Source: Streptomyces sp. HM190
GTDB lineage: Bacteria > Actinomycetota > Actinomycetes > Streptomycetales > Streptomycetaceae
Reading direction: 5' to 3'
Length of the DNA: 64,000 bases
Assembly: GCF_009857135.1 (NCBI RefSeq)
Contig: NZ_CP047318.1
Span: forward strand, 5,766,001 to 5,830,000
The position numbers and the translations under genes were made by a program. A model generated the notes under the pieces. The model was not told where the DNA came from, did no database searches, and was given only the letters and a program-made list of their open reading frames with translations. Below, piece after piece: positions 1 to 7,799 of this stretch (the first letter of the stretch is position 1; the number at the start of each line of letters is the position of its first letter).

Positions 1-1742
1 ACGAGTTCGACGTCTACGCGCTCAGCCGCAGCGAGCAGCAGGAGGACGAGGGCTGGGTCCCGCTTCCGCCGCAGGTCAGCCGCGTTCGGACCGCACCGCT
101 GTGGACCGCCGAGGACGACGGTGTGGTTCACGGCCGCCGGGCGCGACGCCGCTTCGCGGAGGCGTACGGCGAACTGGCGTCGGTGCTCTGCTCCGCCGGG
201 ACACCGGAGTCGCGGGAAGCCCTCAAGGCGGCCGCCGGCCTTGAGGCGGACCGTTTCAGCAACGCGCTGTACAGCCTCGCCGAACTGGCCCGCGAGGAGG
301 GCGGACTGGTGGGCGCCCTACGCTCGGAAGCCGCCGTCCACACGCTGGAACGCGCCTGTCGTGCGCCGGGCGCACTCGGAGCGGCGCGCGAGGCCCGCGT
401 AGCGGATCTGCTGACCGTCGCCGGCCATCTCGAACGCGCCCTGCGCCCCCTCTCGCTCGACTGGTACGAGAACGGCGGGCTCGGCTCGGTCGACCTGTGC
501 CACGCCGCCGCCGGCGGCGTGGCCGCGCTCCCCGGCCTGCTGGCCGCCCACTTCCACGGGGTGCCGCTCCTGGTCACCGAGTACGGCGTCCCGCTGCGCG
601 CGCACTATCTCGGGACCTGCGGTGACGCGCCGGTGCGCGCCCTGCTCGCGGCCTTCCACCGGCGCCTGACCGTCGAGGTGTACCGGCGCGCTGCCCGCCT
701 CACCCCCGGAAACACCCACGCCCGACGCTGGCAGGAGCGCTGCGGCGCCGACCGGGCGAAGATCCGCACGGTCTATCCCGGCATGGAGGTGTCCCGCTTC
801 GCCGAGGTCGGGGAGGCCCCGGAGAGCGCGGACCCCCACACCCTGGTGTGGGTCGGCCGCGTCGAACCGGCCAAGGACCTGATCTCGCTGCTCCATGCCT
901 TCGCCGAGGTCCGCGGGGCGGAGCCGAAGGCCCGGCTCAGGATCGTCGGAGCGGCCGCGGGCGACGAGGGGGCCGCCTACCTCGGCCACTGCAGAGCCCT
1001 GGCCGCCCAGCTCTTCCCCCACGAGGCCGACCGTGTGCCCGCCGCCGGTGACAACCCGGTCTCCTTCGAGGAGATCGGCGACCCCGCCGTCCCCGACCTG
1101 GCGGTGGCGTACGCGTCCGGTGCCGTCGTCGTCCTGTCGAGTGTCGTCGAGGGGTTCCCCACCAGCCTCGTCGAAGCCATGTTCTGCGGACGGCCCACGG
1201 TGTCCACGGATGCCGGCGCGGTCGTCGAGGTCATCGGCGGGACGGGGCTCGTCGTCCCGCCGCGCAATCCGAAGGCGCTCGCGGAGGCGTGCGTGGCGCT
1301 GCTGCGCGCACCTGAGCGCCGTGCGCGCCTCGGCGCGGCCGCCCGCGCACGCGCCCTCGAACTCTTCACGGTCGAGCAGAACGTCGCCGCGTTCCGCGAC
1401 CTCTACCTGGAGATCGTCTCCCGCACCCCGGTACGGAAGGTCGTCCTCGACCAGGCCGGTGAGCCCCTGCCGTTCGGCGCGCCCGCCGAAGCCCACGTCC
1501 CCGGCCGCTGGACCGAGCCCCGGCCGGCGGCGGGCGGTCTCGGTGCGGCGGGCGGTCTCGGTGTGACGGATGTGGCGGATGGGGCTGGTGTGGCGAGTGG
1601 GGCCAGTGTGGCTGGCGGCGCGGGCCTCGGCGGGGTGGTCTCCGGGCGTCCCCGCTGGGCCGTCGACACCCCCGTCCGCTCCACGGGAACGCACCCCGCC
1701 GCCACCGGTGAACCCGTGCCCGCGGGGGAGGGAGCGCGATGA
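1..1742 (+). CDS. PelF-like GT4 glycosyltransferase, DUF3492 type (5' partial)
   Basis: The reading frame is open from base 3, so the N-terminus lies outside the window; 579 residues are visible. The first half carries a PelF/DUF3492-type pattern with the block VTEYGVP near residue 191, matching the TEHG-type motif of PelF. The second half is a GT4 Rossmann domain with WVGRVEPAKD and the EX7E motif (EGFPTSLVE, about residues 383-391). The family transfers sugar from UDP-sugars in the cytoplasm; PelF polymerises the Pel exopolysaccharide. The C-terminal 60 residues are a Gly/Ala/Val-rich low-complexity tail. The stop overlaps the next gene's start (ATGA), so the two are translationally coupled. 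The family call is strong; the exact polymer is inferred. Confidence 0.85.
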   Translation, partial: EFDVYALSRSEQQEDEGWVPLPPQVSRVRTAPLWTAEDDGVVHGRRARRRFAEAYGELASVLCSAGTPESREALKAAAGLEADRFSNALYSLAELAREEGGLVGALRSEAAVHTLERACRAPGALGAAREARVADLLTVAGHLERALRPLSLDWYENGGLGSVDLCHAAAGGVAALPGLLAAHFHGVPLLVTEYGVPLRAHYLGTCGDAPVRALLAAFHRRLTVEVYRRAARLTPGNTHARRWQERCGADRAKIRTVYPGMEVSRFAEVGEAPESADPHTLVWVGRVEPAKDLISLLHAFAEVRGAEPKARLRIVGAAAGDEGAAYLGHCRALAAQLFPHEADRVPAAGDNPVSFEEIGDPAVPDLAVAYASGAVVVLSSVVEGFPTSLVEAMFCGRPTVSTDAGAVVEVIGGTGLVVPPRNPKALAEACVALLRAPERRARLGAAARARALELFTVEQNVAAFRDLYLEIVSRTPVRKVVLDQAGEPLPFGAPAEAHVPGRWTEPRPAAGGLGAAGGLGVTDVADGAGVASGASVAGGAGLGGVVSGRPRWAVDTPVRSTGTHPAATGEPVPAGEGAR

Positions 1743-2938
1743 GCGAGCTGCGATGGGACGGCCCGGAGATGTCCGGCGGGCCCGAGTGCGGTCTCAGCAG
1801 GCTCGACCACGGCTCCAGTCGGCCCGAGGGCAGTGTCCGCACCTCCCCCGAACCTGAACCGGCCCCCGCCTCCGGGGGCGGGGCCGTGGACCCCGTGAAA
1901 GCTCTGATGCACCGGCACCGGGTGCTGTGCGAACGCGCCGTGGACCCGCTGGAGATCGCCGCCGGGCTGGAGGCCCACGGGGTCACCGACCGCACGGCCG
2001 CCCGCTTCCGCCACCGGGACGTCTTCTCGCTCGCCGAGGAGATGTACGCGCGCGTACCACGCGACCCGGAGACACCCCCGGAGCGTCGGCCGATGCCCCC
2101 CGCGTCCGCGCCGAGCGGCGGCTGGGCGGTCCTCGCCCTGCTCCCGGGCGCCCTCTGCGCGGCAGCGGTGTCCGGGGTACGGCTCACCCACGGCCAACCC
2201 CGCCTCGTCGTCGCCGCGGCCGGTGCTCTCGCCGTCGCCCTCGGACTGCGCGTCGCTCTCCGCCGCGGCCCGCTCCGGGTGCCGCTCGGCACCACCGGTC
2301 GCGGCGGCACCTGGACCTGCTGGTTGATCGCGTACGCCCTCCTCGGCGACGGACTGCTCGTCGCCGGTCTCACCGACGACCCCGACGGCCTCTGGTCCCT
2401 GGCCACCGCACCCGTCCTGGCGCTCGCCCTCAGCTGCGCTCCCGCCCTGTGGTGCGCCCACCTCCTCTCCGTACGCGCCCGTCGCAAGATCGTCGCGAGC
2501 CGTGGCCTCGCCGACTTCGCCGACTCCGTGAAGCCCCTTCTCCTCGGCGTGCTCGCCCTGTATCTGTGCGCCTTGGTCGCCCTGCTCGCCCTGTGCGGCA
2601 CGGTCCTGGACGAGTCGGCCGTTCCCGCGGGGGCTGTCGCCCTCGGCGCGCTGCTCCTGCTGGCCCGCCTCCTCACCGCTCACGGCTTCCCGCACGCCCC
2701 CGCCGTCGTCCTGGGCGCGGCGGCGCTGACCGAGACCGGCGCCCTCGCCTCCGTCTTCGCGAGCCGTCTGCCCGGCTGCTCCCTCCTGGCCGTCCCCGTC
2801 CGGACCGTCACCGACACCTGGGGACCGGGCGCCGTCCCCACCCTGGTCTGCGGCATCGGCGCACTCCTCCTCCTCGTCCACGCCACCCGCACCCTCACCC
2901 GGGCCTCGGCACACGCCCGCCCGCCGGGGGTGACCTGA
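1739..2938 (+). CDS. Polytopic membrane protein of the glycosyltransferase operon
   Basis: A 399-residue protein whose ATG overlaps the previous stop (ATGA), with a GGGGGAGGGAG ribosome-binding site. Residues 1-50 are hydrophilic. Residues 55-105 form a charged helical segment (DPLEIAAGLEAHGVTDRTA followed by FSLAEEMYARVPR). About eight hydrophobic segments run from residue 124 to 385. It has no enzymatic motif I recognise. Its position directly behind a PelF-like glycosyltransferase suggests the membrane partner that holds the synthase or moves polymer out, the role PelG plays for PelF, but I cannot show homology to PelG by eye. Membrane location is well supported; function is inferred from context. 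Confidence 0.8.
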   Translation: MSELRWDGPEMSGGPECGLSRLDHGSSRPEGSVRTSPEPEPAPASGGGAVDPVKALMHRHRVLCERAVDPLEIAAGLEAHGVTDRTAARFRHRDVFSLAEEMYARVPRDPETPPERRPMPPASAPSGGWAVLALLPGALCAAAVSGVRLTHGQPRLVVAAAGALAVALGLRVALRRGPLRVPLGTTGRGGTWTCWLIAYALLGDGLLVAGLTDDPDGLWSLATAPVLALALSCAPALWCAHLLSVRARRKIVASRGLADFADSVKPLLLGVLALYLCALVALLALCGTVLDESAVPAGAVALGALLLLARLLTAHGFPHAPAVVLGAAALTETGALASVFASRLPGCSLLAVPVRTVTDTWGPGAVPTLVCGIGALLLLVHATRTLTRASAHARPPGVT

Positions 2939-3099
2939 CCCCAGCTCGACCGGTCCACGGCGCGGTCGCCACGAGGCCGCAGCCCCGGACCGCGTCCCAC
3001 CGATGCGCGGGACACCCGTCGCGCGCACCATCTCCCGCGGGGCCGACACCGCGGGACCACCTCATCACCCACGGCACCACCCCAGAAGGAGAACGCCAG

Positions 3100-3147
3100 A
3101 TGATCACCTCCCGAACCGGAGAGTCCGCCCCGGGAGCCGCCCGATGA
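3100..3147 (+). CDS. Possible 15-codon leader peptide before the epimerase gene
   Basis: ATG 3100 follows an excellent Shine-Dalgarno (GAAGGAGA) at eight bases and opens a 15-residue ORF (MITSRTGESAPGAAR). Its TGA overlaps the ATG of the epimerase at 3144 (ATGA). The epimerase itself has only a weak GGGAG, so this ORF may deliver ribosomes to it by coupling. The upstream interval 2939-3099 shows no other gene and no clear terminator. Whether the peptide has a function is unknown. Confidence 0.45.
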   Translation: MITSRTGESAPGAAR

Positions 3148-4103
3148 GGGTCCTGCTGATCGGAGCCAACGGATACCTCGGCCGTTTCGTCGCCGAACGC
3201 CTGCTCGCCGACCCGGCCGTCCAGCTCACCGCGCTCGGTCGCGGCGACGACGCCGACGTACGGTTCGACCTCGCCACCGGCAGCCCCGGCGCGCTCACCC
3301 GCTTCCTGGACGCGGTCCACCCCGGCGTCGTCATCAACTGCGCCGGAGCCACCCGCGGCGGCGCCCGCGAACTCACCCGACACAACACCGTCGCCGTCGC
3401 CACCGTCTGCGAGGCTCTCCGCCGCAGCGGCTGCGGGGCCCGTCTGGTGCAGATCGGCTGCGGCGCCGAGTACGGCCCCAGCCAGCCCGGCTCCTCCACC
3501 GCCGAGGACGCAGTGCCCCGCCCCGGCGGCCCGTACGGCGTCAGCAAGCTCGCCGCCACCGAACTCGTCCTCGGCTCCGGCCTGGACGCCGTCGTCCTGC
3601 GGGTCTTCTCACCCGCCGGACCCGGAACCCCCGCGGGCTCGCCGCTCGGCCGACTCGCCGAGGCCATGCGGCGCGCCATGCAGTCCGGCGACGGTGAACT
3701 CAAACTCGGCGGCCTCGGCGTCCAGCGCGACTTCGTCGACGTACGGGACGTCGCCCGCGCCGTCCACGCCGCCTCGCTCTCCGCGGCCCAGGGTGTGATC
3801 AACATCGGGTCCGGGCGGGCCGTGCGCCTCCGCGACGCTGCCGCCGTCCTCGCCCGCGTCGCCGGCTACGGCGGTGCCCTCCACGAACTCGACGCCCCGG
3901 CCGGGCCCCTGAGGCCTACCATCGGCCACCCCCGGCCCGAACCTGACCACACCCCTCCGGTCGCCTACCCGTACCCGGACGGCTGCGGCAGCTGGCAGCA
4001 GGCCGACGTCCGCACCGCCCGCGACCGGCTCGGCTGGCGGCCCCGCATCAATCTGGAGGAGTCCCTCGCCGACATCTGGATGGAGGCCGCGTGCCGTATC
4101 TGA
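3144..4103 (+). CDS. NAD-dependent epimerase/dehydratase (extended SDR)
   Basis: A 319-residue extended short-chain dehydrogenase. The N-terminus has the GxxGxxG dinucleotide loop (GANGYLGRF, about residues 6-14), and the catalytic pair is in YGVSK about residues 132-136. The usual Ser/Thr of the triad is not obvious (QIGCGAEYG). A longer in-frame extension exists upstream, but ATG 3144 places the beta-strand MRVLLIGANG at the start as is normal. In this operon a UDP-glucose or UDP-GlcNAc 4-epimerase would supply UDP-Gal or UDP-GalNAc, as Uge3 does for fungal galactosaminogalactan. Substrate is inferred from context only. It overlaps the following gene by 13 bases. Confidence 0.85.
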   Translation: MRVLLIGANGYLGRFVAERLLADPAVQLTALGRGDDADVRFDLATGSPGALTRFLDAVHPGVVINCAGATRGGARELTRHNTVAVATVCEALRRSGCGARLVQIGCGAEYGPSQPGSSTAEDAVPRPGGPYGVSKLAATELVLGSGLDAVVLRVFSPAGPGTPAGSPLGRLAEAMRRAMQSGDGELKLGGLGVQRDFVDVRDVARAVHAASLSAAQGVINIGSGRAVRLRDAAAVLARVAGYGGALHELDAPAGPLRPTIGHPRPEPDHTPPVAYPYPDGCGSWQQADVRTARDRLGWRPRINLEESLADIWMEAACRI

Positions 4104-4840
4104 CCTCCACCCCGTCCGGCACCGCCAGCACCGGCCTGAGCGCCGGCCTCGGCATCCCCGGCTATGCGCACCCCCTTGTCGCCCGGCTGGAGTGGGCCGA
4201 ACTCACCCGCCCCAGGACCCCTCTGCACTGGGTCGTCCTGAACGTCGCCGACGGACCGGGCACCTGCCCCGACCCGCTCTGCCTGGAAGCCGCGGGACGG
4301 CTCCGCAACGCCGGCGTCCGGGTCCTCGGGCACCTCGATGTCGCCCATGGCGCGCGCGCCTTCGGCGACATCGCCGCCGACGCCCACCGCCACCTCGACT
4401 GGTACCAGGTCGACGGCTACCTCCTGGACCGCTGCCCCAGCGAACGCAGCGCACTCCCCAAAACCAGTCGCACCGTCCTCGCCCTCCGGGCACTCCTCGG
4501 TGGCGGCCACATGGTCCTCGGCCACGGCACCCATCCGCACCCCGGATACGCCGAGAGTGCCGACCAACTCGTGACCTTCTCCGGGCCGTGGAGCGACTAC
4601 CGCTGGTCCCAGGTCGCCGAATGGACCGCCGACCACCCTCCCGAGCGCTTCTGCCACTTCGTCCACGGTGTGCCCCGCGTCCACCTCGACGAGGCGCTGC
4701 GCGTCGCCCGCTGGCAGGGCGCGGCCACGATCTACTTCACCGACCGCACGGACCGGGGCGGCCGAGTCGACCCCTGGGCGGCACTGCCCGGCTACTGGGA
4801 CGACATTGTCTCGCTGGTTGGAACGGGTGTCTCGGAATGA
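4091..4840 (+). CDS. Spherulation-specific family 4 (GH135-like) protein
   Basis: A 249-residue protein with the spherulin-4 pattern: GIPGYAHP near the N-terminus, VVLNVADGPG, GVRVLGHLDVAHG and a WYQVDGYLLD block. GTG 4091 has GGAGG at five bases and overlaps the epimerase gene. GH135 members such as Aspergillus Sph3 cleave GalNAc-rich regions of galactosaminogalactan and are needed to make the polymer. No signal peptide or membrane segment is visible, so the product looks cytoplasmic. The family's Asp-Glu pair after the dG(I/Y) strand reads Asp-Arg here (LLDR), and the later Glu expected around VTFxG is Ser, so hydrolysis may be lost or altered. Family call good; activity uncertain. Confidence 0.82.
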   Translation: MPYLTSTPSGTASTGLSAGLGIPGYAHPLVARLEWAELTRPRTPLHWVVLNVADGPGTCPDPLCLEAAGRLRNAGVRVLGHLDVAHGARAFGDIAADAHRHLDWYQVDGYLLDRCPSERSALPKTSRTVLALRALLGGGHMVLGHGTHPHPGYAESADQLVTFSGPWSDYRWSQVAEWTADHPPERFCHFVHGVPRVHLDEALRVARWQGAATIYFTDRTDRGGRVDPWAALPGYWDDIVSLVGTGVSE

Positions 4841-4859
4841 AAAAGGGCGTGGCAGTGTT
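4834..4859 (+). promoter_or_regulatory. Sigma-R-type promoter of moeZ
   Basis: GGAAT at 4834-4838 and GTT at 4857-4859 are separated by exactly 18 bases, the sigma-R (SigH-type ECF) consensus. Transcription would begin near 4866, about 38 bases before the moeZ GTG. The -35 overlaps the stop codon of the upstream gene. Confidence 0.8.
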
Positions 4860-4903
4860 ACCGGGAGAACAATTGTAGTGATTGACCGATCAACGGAGTC
4901 CCC

Positions 4904-6082
4904 GTGTCGCTGCCACCCCTGGTCGAGCCCGCTTCCGAGCTCACCGTAGATGAGGTCCGCAGGTACTCCCGCCACCTGATCATCCCCGACGTCGGGATGG
5001 ACGGGCAGAAGCGGCTGAAGAACGCCAAGGTGCTCTGTGTGGGCGCCGGCGGCCTGGGCTCGCCGGCGCTGATGTACCTGGCCGCGGCGGGCGTCGGGAC
5101 GCTCGGCATCGTGGAGTTCGACGAGGTCGACGAGTCGAACCTGCAGCGTCAGATCATCCACAGCCAGGCCGACATCGGCCGCTCCAAGGCCGAGTCCGCC
5201 CGCGACTCCGTCCTCGGCATCAACCCGTACGTGAACGTGATCCTTCACGAGGAGCGGCTCGAGGCCGACAACGTGATGGACATCTTCAGCCAGTACGACC
5301 TGATCGTCGACGGCACGGACAACTTCGCGACCCGTTACCTGGTCAACGATGCCTGCGTGCTGCTGAACAAGCCGTACGTGTGGGGCTCCATCTACCGCTT
5401 CGACGGCCAGGCCTCCGTCTTCTGGTCCGAGCACGGGCCCTGCTACCGCTGCCTGTACCCGGAGCCCCCGCCGCCGGGCATGGTCCCCTCCTGCGCCGAG
5501 GGCGGCGTCCTCGGTGTGCTGTGCGCGTCCATCGGCTCCATCCAGGTGACCGAGGCCATCAAGGTCCTCACCGGCACCGGTGAGCCCCTCGTCGGCCGAC
5601 TGATGATCTACGACGCCCTCGAGATGCAGTACCGCCAGGTCAAGGTCCGCAAGGACCCGAACTGCGCGGTCTGCGGTGAGAACCCCACCGTCACCGAGCT
5701 CATCGACTACGAGGCCTTCTGCGGCGTCGTCTCCGAGGAGGCCCAGGAGGCGGCCGCGGGCTCGACGATCACTCCCAAGCAGCTCAAGGAGTGGATCGAC
5801 GACGGCGAGAACATCGACATCATCGACGTCCGCGAGATCAACGAGTACGAGATCGTGTCGATCCCCGGTGCCCGGCTGATCCCGAAGAACGAGTTCCTCA
5901 TGGGCTCCGCCCTGGAGAGCCTCCCGCAGGACAAGAAGATCGTCCTGCACTGCAAGACGGGTGTCCGCAGTGCGGAAGTCCTCGCGGTCCTCAAGTCGGC
6001 CGGCTTCTCCGACGCCGTCCACGTGGGCGGCGGCGTGATCGGCTGGGTCAACCAGATCGAGCCCGACAAGCCTGTCTACTAG
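4904..6082 (+). CDS. moeZ: MoeZ: sulfur-carrier adenylyltransferase/sulfurtransferase
   Basis: A 392-residue fusion of a ThiF/MoeB E1-like domain and a C-terminal rhodanese domain. The ATP loop GAGGLGSP is near residue 47. The zinc ligands are two CxxC pairs (CYRC near 180, CAVC near 254). The rhodanese active-site Cys is in HCKTGVRS near 349. MoeZ adenylates the C-terminal Gly-Gly of carriers such as MoaD, ThiS and CysO and transfers sulfur to them, so it serves molybdopterin, thiamine, cysteine and thiosugar pathways. A perfect sigma-R-type promoter lies just upstream, so induction by thiol oxidation is likely. moaE lies 31 kb away in this window. Confidence 0.95.
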   Translation: MSLPPLVEPASELTVDEVRRYSRHLIIPDVGMDGQKRLKNAKVLCVGAGGLGSPALMYLAAAGVGTLGIVEFDEVDESNLQRQIIHSQADIGRSKAESARDSVLGINPYVNVILHEERLEADNVMDIFSQYDLIVDGTDNFATRYLVNDACVLLNKPYVWGSIYRFDGQASVFWSEHGPCYRCLYPEPPPPGMVPSCAEGGVLGVLCASIGSIQVTEAIKVLTGTGEPLVGRLMIYDALEMQYRQVKVRKDPNCAVCGENPTVTELIDYEAFCGVVSEEAQEAAAGSTITPKQLKEWIDDGENIDIIDVREINEYEIVSIPGARLIPKNEFLMGSALESLPQDKKIVLHCKTGVRSAEVLAVLKSAGFSDAVHVGGGVIGWVNQIEPDKPVY

Positions 6083-6121
6083 TCCCGGACCCGCCGTCGG
6101 CGGGGGGACGCTTTCCTCGGA

Positions 6122-6150
6122 GGGGCTCGGCACCGCGCGTGCTGGGCCCC
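6122..6150. terminator. Bidirectional terminator between moeZ and the hydrolase gene
   Basis: Twelve-base stem GGGGCTCGGCAC / GTGCTGGGCCCC with two G-T wobbles and a five-base loop, followed by TTT. It sits between convergent genes, 40 bases past the moeZ stop and 19 before the stop of the minus-strand gene. Confidence 0.65.
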
Positions 6151-6168
6151 TTTCCGCCGTGGCCGAGA

Positions 6169-7683
6169 CTACGCACAGACCTTGCCGTCCTCCGGCACTT
6201 TCCCGGCCAGCAGATACGAGTTCACCGTCGAGTCGACACACCTGCTGCCGCTGCCGTACGCCCCATGGCCCTCGCCCTTCCAGGTGAGCATCACACCGAC
6301 GTCCTCGCCCAGCTCCCGCGCCATCTTCTCGGCGCCCTCGTACGGCGTCGCCGGGTCCCCGGTGTTGCCCACCACGAGAACGGGATCGGCCTGCGGCGCG
6401 CTCACCTCCGGTGAGTCCGTCAGTCCGGGCACCGGCCAGTCGTGGCACCAGCCCGCAGTGTCCCAGCCCAGGAACTCGCCGAAGACGGGCGAGAGTTTCC
6501 GGAACTCGGGCAGCAGCGTCTTCGTCTCCTGCGGTGTCGGCCGCTGCTTCTGGTCCAGGCACGATATGACGCGTTGCGAGTGGGTCGTCGTGCCGTAGCG
6601 GCCCGAGGGGTCCCGCTCGTTGTAACCGTCGGCCAGCGCCAGCAGTTCGGTGCCGTCGCCGTCCTCCGCCGCGTCGAGCGCGCTCGTCAGGCCGGGCCAG
6701 CTCTGCTCGCTGTAGAGCGGCAGGACGATACCGGTGATCGCCAGTGTCTGCGTGAGCTTCCGTCCGGACGTCGTCGGCAGAGGATCGGCGTCGATCCGTT
6801 CCAGCAGGTCCGCGATCTTCCGGGTGCCCTGCTTCGGATCCTGACCCGTCGACGCGAGGTAGTTGTCGAGGGCGCGCTGGAAGCCCAGGGTCTGGTTCTT
6901 CGCGTGGCCCACCGCGTCGGCGGTCGGGTCGACGACCGCGTCGAGCACGAGACGCCCGACGTTCCCGGGGAACAGGTGGGCGTAGACGCCGCCCAGCTCC
7001 GTGCCGTAGGAGATACCGAAGTAGTGCATCTTCCGGTCGCCGACCGCTCGGCGGATGAGGTCCATGTCGCGCGCCGTGTCGGCGGTCGACACGTGGGACA
7101 GGAGCTTGCCCGCGGCCCGCTCACAGCCGGCACCGAAAGCGGCCGCGTCGTCGAAGAAGGCCTTCTCCTCGGCGGCGTCGTCCGGAGTGGCGTCCACCGA
7201 CTCGGCCGCCTGGATCTCCTTGTCGCTGCGGCAGCGCACCCCCTCACTCCCGCCGACGCCCCGGGGGTCCCAACTCACCAGGTCGTACCGTTTGTGCAGC
7301 TCGCTCGTGAGGCCGGCGTACGAGGGCAACGTGGAGACGCCAGAGCCGCCTGGTCCGCCGAAGTTGAACAGGAGTGAGCCGAGCCGTTCGCTTCTCTCGC
7401 CGGTCGCCTCGCTGCGGATCAGCGCCAGCCCGATCGTCTCGCCGTCCGGCTTCGACCAGTCCAGCGGAACCCTGAGCGTCGCGCACCGCCAGTCACCGCC
7501 CGGTGCCGGCCCCTCCGACGTCGCCTCGCAACGGCCCCAGTCGAGCTTCTGTGCGGGGACCGCGGAAAGCGAGGGGGTGGCGGACGCGGAGCTCTCGTCC
7601 TTCCCGCCGCTCATGCCTCCGCTGCAGCCGGCGACCAGCACCGCGGTCGCGGTCAGCGCCGCTCCCCCTAGCCATCGAGTCAT
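6169..7683 (-). CDS. Secreted lipoprotein alpha/beta hydrolase, tripeptidyl aminopeptidase (S33) type
   Basis: A 504-residue protein. ATG 7683 was chosen over an upstream start because it yields a lipoprotein signal (TALTATAVLVAGC, Cys at about residue 20) and has a GGGGGGA ribosome-binding site. The alpha/beta hydrolase fold shows the oxyanion-region block FGGPGGSG, the nucleophile in GISYG (about residue 224), the acid in GNTGDPATPYEG and the base in GHGAYGSG near the C-terminus. This is the TAP-like layout of Streptomyces Tap and the mycelium-bound SlpD/SlpE peptidases, which release tripeptides from peptide N-termini. It would be anchored outside the membrane. The next gene is a paralogue in the same orientation. 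Confidence 0.9.
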   Translation of the reverse strand: MTRWLGGAALTATAVLVAGCSGGMSGGKDESSASATPSLSAVPAQKLDWGRCEATSEGPAPGGDWRCATLRVPLDWSKPDGETIGLALIRSEATGERSERLGSLLFNFGGPGGSGVSTLPSYAGLTSELHKRYDLVSWDPRGVGGSEGVRCRSDKEIQAAESVDATPDDAAEEKAFFDDAAAFGAGCERAAGKLLSHVSTADTARDMDLIRRAVGDRKMHYFGISYGTELGGVYAHLFPGNVGRLVLDAVVDPTADAVGHAKNQTLGFQRALDNYLASTGQDPKQGTRKIADLLERIDADPLPTTSGRKLTQTLAITGIVLPLYSEQSWPGLTSALDAAEDGDGTELLALADGYNERDPSGRYGTTTHSQRVISCLDQKQRPTPQETKTLLPEFRKLSPVFGEFLGWDTAGWCHDWPVPGLTDSPEVSAPQADPVLVVGNTGDPATPYEGAEKMARELGEDVGVMLTWKGEGHGAYGSGSRCVDSTVNSYLLAGKVPEDGKVCA

Positions 7684-7799
7684 GAGCAAATCCCCCCTTG
7701 TGGCACCAAACGCCCGGTGTCGTGCATGGCGGTCATGCCATGGTATGCGGACGGCCACGCTTCCGTCGGAGCCTGTGGATAACGTTCTGACCTGCGGTT

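Noticed and set aside
3965..6562. An 865-codon minus-strand frame across the spherulin and moeZ genes
   Set aside because: It runs antisense to two motif-rich genes and into the hydrolase gene; the residues show no fold or motif.
7684..7758. Longer N-terminus for the first TAP-like hydrolase
   Set aside because: Starting upstream would bury the lipoprotein signal peptide 25 residues inside the protein.
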